Shown: one piece after another, positions 59,325 through 64,000 of the stretch
Position numbering within the stretch: the first letter of the stretch is position 1
How the letters are laid out: every line of letters begins with the position of its first letter
DNA from: Streptomyces sp. CCM_MD2014
Lineage (GTDB): Bacteria; Actinomycetota; Actinomycetes; Streptomycetales; Streptomycetaceae
Reading direction: 5' to 3'
DNA: 64,000 nt
NCBI RefSeq assembly: GCF_000772045.1
Contig: NZ_CP009754.1
Span: forward strand, 2,728,001 to 2,792,000
Notes under the pieces: model-generated
The model's database searches: none
Seen by the model: only the letters and a program-made list of their open reading frames with translations
What the model was told of the DNA's origin: nothing
Made by a program: the position numbers and the translations under genes

Positions 59325-60575
59325 TCACTTCACCGCGCTGCCCGCCTTCCACTGCTTCCACTTCATGTTCCAGCCGCCCAGCCCGTTGTCGGGGGCGACC
59401 GTCTTGTCCTTGCTGTGGACCACCTCGACGACGTCGCCGACGAGGCTGCGGTCGAAGAACCAGCCCGCCGGGGTGTCGGAACCACCGCCCTTGTCGTCGC
59501 GCAGCCCGATGCAGCCGTGGCTGACGTTGGCCCGGCCGAAGGTGTCGGCGGGGGCCCAGTAGTTGCCGTGCAGGAACGTGCCCGAGCTGGTCAGGCGGAT
59601 GGCGTGCGGGACGTCGGGGATGTCGTACTCGCCGCCGAAGCCGACCGTGCGGCTGTTCATGCGGGTGACCTCGAGCATCTCGGTGATCACCATCCGGCCG
59701 TTGTAGGTGGGCGTCGTCGGCGCGCCCGCGGTGATCGGCACGGTGGCCAGCAGTGTGCCGTCGCGGCGCACCTCCATGGTCCGTTCGAGGGCGTCGACGC
59801 GGGAGACCTGGCTGCGGCCGACGGTGAAGGAAACCTTCTTGTGCTGGAGTCCGTAGACCCCCTTCGCGCCCTCGACGTCCCGCAGCCTCAGGTCGACGGT
59901 GACCTCGGTGCCGGGCTTCCAGTAGCCCTTGGGGCGGAAGTCGAGGCGGTCCTTGCCGAACCAGTGGGGACGGATCTCGACGGCGGGCTCCGCGGTGACC
60001 GTGACGGCGCGTTCGACGGCGGCGCGGTGGGTGATCTCGCGGTTGAACTCCAGCGAAACGATCATGCCGGTGCCGACGACCGAGCGGTTCTCGGGGGCGA
60101 CGTAGGCGATGAAGCGTTCCTCGGGGACCTTGGTCGTGAAGGTGGTGTGCCGGGCCGAGCGGTGACCGCCGCCGTCCAGGGCGACGGCGTCGACCGTGTA
60201 CTTGGCGGCGAGGGCGAGCCGGTCGTCGTCGGGCCGCCAGCTCAGGCCGTCCTCGGAGATCCGGCCGGGCACCGGGGTCTCCTGCGCGTCCTGCGACCTG
60301 ACGACCTTCACCGACTCCAGGCGTCCGTCGGGCACCCGCACCGACAGTTTCCTCTCCGGCGGGACGGCCTTGCTCCCGTCGTCCGGGGTGACGCGGATGA
60401 CGTCCTCGGCGGCGGGTTGTTTGCCGAACATCTCGCCGATGCCCGAGCCGATGCCGGACCCGATGCCGTCACCGTCCGAGGTGCATCCGGCGGCCCCGGC
60501 CAGCAGTCCTGCCCATGTCAGTAGGGCGGCCAGAGCGGCGCCCGCGCGCCGTGCGCGCCCGTGTACGTGCCTCAC
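59325..60575 (-). CDS. L,D-transpeptidase lipoprotein 2 (Ig-like + YkuD)
   Basis: A 416-residue paralogue with the lipobox LLAGAAGC, Gly/Ile repeats in the linker (GIGSGIGSGIG), Ig-like domains and YkuD with SHGCIGL and FLHGNYW. C-terminus APDNGLGGWNMKWKQWKAGSAVK matches the first enzyme. GTG 60575 is chosen by its gggtgg site. It lies 155 bases from the divergent glgX-like start. Confidence 0.92.
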   Translation of the reverse strand: MRHVHGRARRAGAALAALLTWAGLLAGAAGCTSDGDGIGSGIGSGIGEMFGKQPAAEDVIRVTPDDGSKAVPPERKLSVRVPDGRLESVKVVRSQDAQETPVPGRISEDGLSWRPDDDRLALAAKYTVDAVALDGGGHRSARHTTFTTKVPEERFIAYVAPENRSVVGTGMIVSLEFNREITHRAAVERAVTVTAEPAVEIRPHWFGKDRLDFRPKGYWKPGTEVTVDLRLRDVEGAKGVYGLQHKKVSFTVGRSQVSRVDALERTMEVRRDGTLLATVPITAGAPTTPTYNGRMVITEMLEVTRMNSRTVGFGGEYDIPDVPHAIRLTSSGTFLHGNYWAPADTFGRANVSHGCIGLRDDKGGGSDTPAGWFFDRSLVGDVVEVVHSKDKTVAPDNGLGGWNMKWKQWKAGSAVK

Positions 60576-60730
60576 ATCCACCCGTAACGACCGGTCCGCC
60601 CTGGGGAAACGTGAGTGCGAGCCACCCGGTGGGCAGAACTGTGGGGAGGACGACGCGACGGGGAGCAGCGGCCGGGACGCCGCACGCCCTCCTGCCGGAC
60701 GTCGTTCCACGAGCCGTGGGAGGCTGACAG

Positions 60731-63025
60731 GTGTCCAGCGCAGCCGAGCAGGAGGCGGTGGCCGGGGAGCGGCCCGCCGGTGACGGGCGGGCCACCGCGG
60801 ACCATCGGGGCACCGCGGACGGGCGCCCGGCCGTCGTGGTGAACGGCGCACGGCGTGCCGCCCCGCCGCCCGCCGTGCCGGCCCGGCCGGGCGCCCCGGT
60901 GCCGCTGGGCGCCCGCTTCCGGACCGGACCGGACCAGGTGGCGGGGACCAACTTCGCGCTGTGGGCGGGCGGGGCGGAGGCGGTGGAGCTGTGCCTGTTC
61001 GACGGGCCGGGTCCCGGTGCCGGCGAGCGGCGGGTGCGGCTGACCGAGCTGACGCACGAGATCTGGCACGGCTTCGTGCCGGGCGTCCTGCCCGGGCAGC
61101 GCTACGGCTATCGGGTGGACGGCCGCTGGGACCCGTGGACCGGCGCCCGCTGGAACCCGGCGAAGCTGCTCCTGGACCCGTACGCCCGCGCCGTGGACGG
61201 CGAATTCGGCCTGCCGCCCGAGGTCTACGGCCATGTGCGGGACTGGCCGGAGCAGCACGTGGCGGACACCGTCCGCGACGACCGGGACTCGGCGCCGTAC
61301 GTCCCGAAGGGCGTCGTGGTCCATGACGACGACGACTGGTCGGACGACCGCCGGCCCAAGACGCCGTGGGCGGACTCGGTCATCTACGAGCTGCACGTGC
61401 GCGGTTTCACCAAGCTCCACCCGGACGTCCCGCCCGAGCTGCGCGGCACCTACGCGGGCCTCGCACACCCGGCGGCGATCGCGCACCTGACGCGGCTGGG
61501 CGTGACGGCGGTGGAGCTGCTGCCCGTCCACCAGTTCGCACACGAGAGCCATCTGCTGGAGCGCGGCCTGCGCAACTACTGGGGCTACAACTCGGTCGGC
61601 TACTTCGCCCCGCACGCCGCCTACGCCGCCTCCGGCACCACCGGGGAGCAGGTCGGCGAGTTCAAGCGGATGGTGCGCGCGCTGCACGCGGCCGGCATCG
61701 AGGTGATCCTCGACGTGGTCTACAACCACACGGCGGAGGCGGGCGAGCTGGGCCCGACGCTCTCCCTGAAGGGCATCGACAACCGCGGCTACTACCGCCT
61801 CCAGCCGGACGCCCGCCGGTACGCCGACTACACCGGCTGCGGCAACACCCTGCACGTCGTCCAGCCGCACGTGCTGCGTCTGATCACCGACTCCCTGCGG
61901 TACTGGGTCACCGAGATGGGCGTGGACGGCTTCCGCTTCGACCTGGCGGCGGCGCTGGCCCGCTCGATGCACGACGTCGACATGCTCTCCCCGTTCCTCG
62001 CGGTGATCGCGCAGGACCCGGTGCTGCGCCGGGTGAAGCTGATCGCCGAACCGTGGGACGTGGGCTCGGGCGGCTACCAGGTGGGCGCCTTCCCGCCGCT
62101 GTGGACGGAGTGGAACGACCGCTACCGCAACGCGGTGCGGGACTTCTGGCGGCACGCGCTGCCGGACGTGCGGGAGATGGGCTACCGCCTGTCGGGCTCC
62201 AGCGACCTGTACGCGTGGGGCGGGCGGCGCCCGTACGCGTCGGTCAACTTCGTCACCGCGCACGACGGCTTCACGCTGCGCGACCTCGTGTCGTACGAGC
62301 GCAAGCACAACGAGGCCAACGGGGAGGGGAACCGGGACGGCACGGACGACAACCGGTCCTGGAACTGCGGCGCCGAAGGCGAGACGGACGACCCGGCGGT
62401 GCGGGCGCTGCGCCGCCGCCAGCTCCGCAACCTGCTGACCACGCTGCTGCTGTCGACGGGGGTGCCGATGCTGGTCGCGGGCGACGAGATGGGCCGCACC
62501 CAGCGCGGCAGCAACAACGCCTACTGCCAGGACAACGAGATCGGCTGGGTGGACTGGAGCCTGCGGGACGACCCGGAGTGGCGCCCGCTGTTCGAACTGG
62601 CCTCCCGGCTGATCGCCCTGCGCCACCGGCACCCGGTACTGCGCCGCCGGGCCTTCTTCTCCGGCCGCGCGCACTCCGCGGACGGCCTGCGCGACCTGGC
62701 CTGGTTCACCGCGGGCGGCACGGAGATGACGGAACGGGACTGGTACGCCCCCGCGGCCACCCTCGGCATGTACCTGTCCGGGCGGGACATCCCGGGCCGC
62801 GACGAGCGCGGCGACCCGGTCACCGACGACAGCTTCCTGGCCGTCCTGCACGCGGGCGGGGAACCGGCCGGGTTCGTGCTGCCGGGCGCTCCGTGGGCCG
62901 AGCGGTACGAGGTGGTCGTCGACACCGGCCGGGAGGAGCAGGACGAGGCACCGGGCGCCGTGCACCCGGCGGGGGCGGAGATCACGGTGCCGGGGCGGAC
63001 GGTGCTGCTGCTGCGGGCGGGGTGA
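60731..63025 (+). CDS. glgX: GlgX-type glycogen debranching enzyme (GH13)
   Basis: A 764-residue cytosolic alpha-glucanotransferase/1,6-glucosidase acting on glycogen. N-terminal CBM48-like domain (GTNFALWAGGAEAVELCLFDG), then the GH13 barrel with catalytic Asp in GVDGFRFDLA, Glu in LIAEPWD and Asp in TAHDGF. The first about 60 residues are Pro/Ala-rich and extra. GTG 60731 follows ggagg. Isoamylase-type activity is also possible. Confidence 0.92.
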   Translation: MSSAAEQEAVAGERPAGDGRATADHRGTADGRPAVVVNGARRAAPPPAVPARPGAPVPLGARFRTGPDQVAGTNFALWAGGAEAVELCLFDGPGPGAGERRVRLTELTHEIWHGFVPGVLPGQRYGYRVDGRWDPWTGARWNPAKLLLDPYARAVDGEFGLPPEVYGHVRDWPEQHVADTVRDDRDSAPYVPKGVVVHDDDDWSDDRRPKTPWADSVIYELHVRGFTKLHPDVPPELRGTYAGLAHPAAIAHLTRLGVTAVELLPVHQFAHESHLLERGLRNYWGYNSVGYFAPHAAYAASGTTGEQVGEFKRMVRALHAAGIEVILDVVYNHTAEAGELGPTLSLKGIDNRGYYRLQPDARRYADYTGCGNTLHVVQPHVLRLITDSLRYWVTEMGVDGFRFDLAAALARSMHDVDMLSPFLAVIAQDPVLRRVKLIAEPWDVGSGGYQVGAFPPLWTEWNDRYRNAVRDFWRHALPDVREMGYRLSGSSDLYAWGGRRPYASVNFVTAHDGFTLRDLVSYERKHNEANGEGNRDGTDDNRSWNCGAEGETDDPAVRALRRRQLRNLLTTLLLSTGVPMLVAGDEMGRTQRGSNNAYCQDNEIGWVDWSLRDDPEWRPLFELASRLIALRHRHPVLRRRAFFSGRAHSADGLRDLAWFTAGGTEMTERDWYAPAATLGMYLSGRDIPGRDERGDPVTDDSFLAVLHAGGEPAGFVLPGAPWAERYEVVVDTGREEQDEAPGAVHPAGAEITVPGRTVLLLRAG

Positions 63026-63032
63026 GGACCCT

Positions 63033-63045
63033 CCCCCTGAGGGGG
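63033..63045. terminator. Short hairpin between glgX-like and response-regulator genes
   Basis: ccccc-tga-ggggg in the 33-base gap between convergent genes. Weak. Confidence 0.35.
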
Positions 63046-63058
63046 CGGCGCGGCCGGT

Positions 63059-63760
63059 TCAGCCGAGGATGCGCCGTTCGTACGCCGTCGCGACGGCCGC
63101 CGCGCGGTCGTTCACGCCGAGTTTGGCGTACAGGTGGGTGAGGTGGGTCTTGACGGTCGCCTCGCTGATGAACAGCTCCCGGGCGATCTCCTTGTTGGAG
63201 GTGCCGCGCGCCACCAGGGCGAGCACCTCGCGCTCGCGGGCGGAGAGGGGCTCGCTGCCGGGGGCCTTCGGGGCGCGGACGGCGGAGACCAGCCGGGAGG
63301 CGACCGCCGGGGAGAGGACCGTGCGCCCCTCGGCCGCCGCCCGCACCGCGGTGAACAGCTCGTCGCGGGGCGCGTCCTTGAGCAGGTAGCCGGTCGCGCC
63401 CGCCTCGATCGCGGGCAGGGTGTCGGAGTCGGTGTCGTAGGTGGTCAGCACGAGCACCCGCGCGCGGGCGCCGCGCCGGGTCAGCTCGCGGATGGCGTCC
63501 ACGCCCGAACCGCCCGGCATCCGCAGGTCCATGAGGATCACGTCGGGGTCGAGCGCGGCGGCCCGGTCCAGCGCCTCGGCACCGCTCGTCGCCTCACCGA
63601 GGACGCGGAAGCCGGGCGCGGACTCGAACATGCCGCGCAGGCCGTCGCGGACCACGGGGTGGTCGTCGACGACGAGGAGGGTGATCACGGCGTCATCGGG
63701 CGTCGCGCCGCCGGTCGTTGCGTCGTCGGGCGCGCCATCGGGCGTTGCGTCATCGGTCAT
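63059..63760 (-). CDS. NarL/FixJ-family response regulator
   Basis: A 233-residue regulator with a REC domain (LLVVDDHPVVRDGL; phosphoacceptor Asp in VILMDLRMPGG) and a C-terminal LuxR HTH (LSAREREVLALVARGTSNKEIARELFISEATVKTHLTHLYAKLGV). The N-terminus is Asp/Thr-rich. It overlaps the sensor-kinase stop by 11 bases, so the pair is coupled. Confidence 0.93.
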   Translation of the reverse strand: MTDDATPDGAPDDATTGGATPDDAVITLLVVDDHPVVRDGLRGMFESAPGFRVLGEATSGAEALDRAAALDPDVILMDLRMPGGSGVDAIRELTRRGARARVLVLTTYDTDSDTLPAIEAGATGYLLKDAPRDELFTAVRAAAEGRTVLSPAVASRLVSAVRAPKAPGSEPLSAREREVLALVARGTSNKEIARELFISEATVKTHLTHLYAKLGVNDRAAAVATAYERRILG

Positions 63761-64000
63761 GGCGGACCAACGGTACGCGAGCGGAGACCGCCGTGCCGTG
63801 CCCCGGTTCCGCCTCCACGGTGAGGGAACCGGCGATGCGCTCGGCGCGGGCCCGCATGCCGTCCAGGCCGAAGCCTCCCGCGGAGGTGCGCTGCCGCGCG
63901 GCGAGCGGGTCGAAGCCCCGGCCGTCGTCGCGGATGTCGAGGGTGACCTCGTCGCCCATGTAGGAGAGGGTGACGCCCGCCCGGTCGGCGGCGGCGTGCC
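63750..64000 (-). CDS. Sensor histidine kinase, C-terminal part (5' end off window)
   Basis: The C-terminal 80 or so residues of a HATPase_c kinase: LDIRDDGRGFDPL (G1), GGFGLDGMRARAERIAGSLTVE (G2) and VSARVPLVRHD. The upstream part lies beyond the window. It overlaps the response-regulator start. Signal unknown. Confidence 0.9.
   Translation of the reverse strand, partial: HAAADRAGVTLSYMGDEVTLDIRDDGRGFDPLAARQRTSAGGFGLDGMRARAERIAGSLTVEAEPGHGTAVSARVPLVRHDR

Overview
The window reads as core chromosome of a Streptomyces close to S. coelicolor/S. lividans. GC content is very high with strong third-position GC bias. GTG starts are common, several starts look leaderless, and the gene order matches what I remember of S. 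coelicolor from about SCO5511 (left end) down to SCO5454 (right end). That synteny is from memory and was not searched. There are no tRNA or rRNA genes, insertion sequences, prophage or CRISPR array, and I see no secondary-metabolite cluster.

Layout. 1-11 kb: a membrane c-di-GMP enzyme (CdgC type, running off the left edge) with a BldD-like box upstream, a 2-hydroxyacid dehydrogenase, an aldo/keto reductase, a PQQ-type sugar dehydrogenase lipoprotein and a large ATPase-LuxR regulator. 11-18 kb: an MMPL exporter with a coupled acetyltransferase, then gatC-gatA-(small membrane gene)-gatB for Gln-tRNA(Gln)/Asn-tRNA(Asn) formation. 18-25 kb: cupin, a TetR/DUF4267 divergent pair with visible operators, a second c-di-GMP enzyme (RmdB type), NAD+-dependent DNA ligase and a MetE-like protein. 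25-32 kb: an intergenic repeat, SDR, LOG-like protein, DUF427, hydrolase, mnmA, an amidase and a cysteine desulfurase; the last could supply sulfur for MnmA. 32-36 kb: TetR and MerR (TioE-like) regulators with palindromic operators, an erythromycin-esterase homologue and a TRIC channel. 36-43 kb: an oligopeptide ABC transporter ordered oppC-oppA-hairpin-oppB-oppD-oppF, whose last ATPase has a tail made of 15-bp repeats.

43-52 kb: two SseB-like genes, a P-loop kinase, then a tandem glycine riboswitch in front of gcvT-gcvH-glyA-sdaA. This is a route from glycine through serine to pyruvate, followed by an MHS-family transporter. 52-64 kb: cell-wall enzymes (M15 peptidase, GH25, two L,D-transpeptidases), an EF-hand protein, a secreted pierisin-type (ScARP-like) ADP-ribosyltransferase, an RsbW-like ATPase, enoyl-CoA hydratase, a GlgX-like debranching enzyme and a NarL-type two-component pair whose kinase runs off the right edge.

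The most notable observations are the guanine-specific ADP-ribosyltransferase, the contrast between the two c-di-GMP proteins (one with a dead EAL and an intact GGDEF and I-site, the other with an intact EAL), the repeat-built OppF tail, and several clean operator palindromes that tie regulators to their neighbours.
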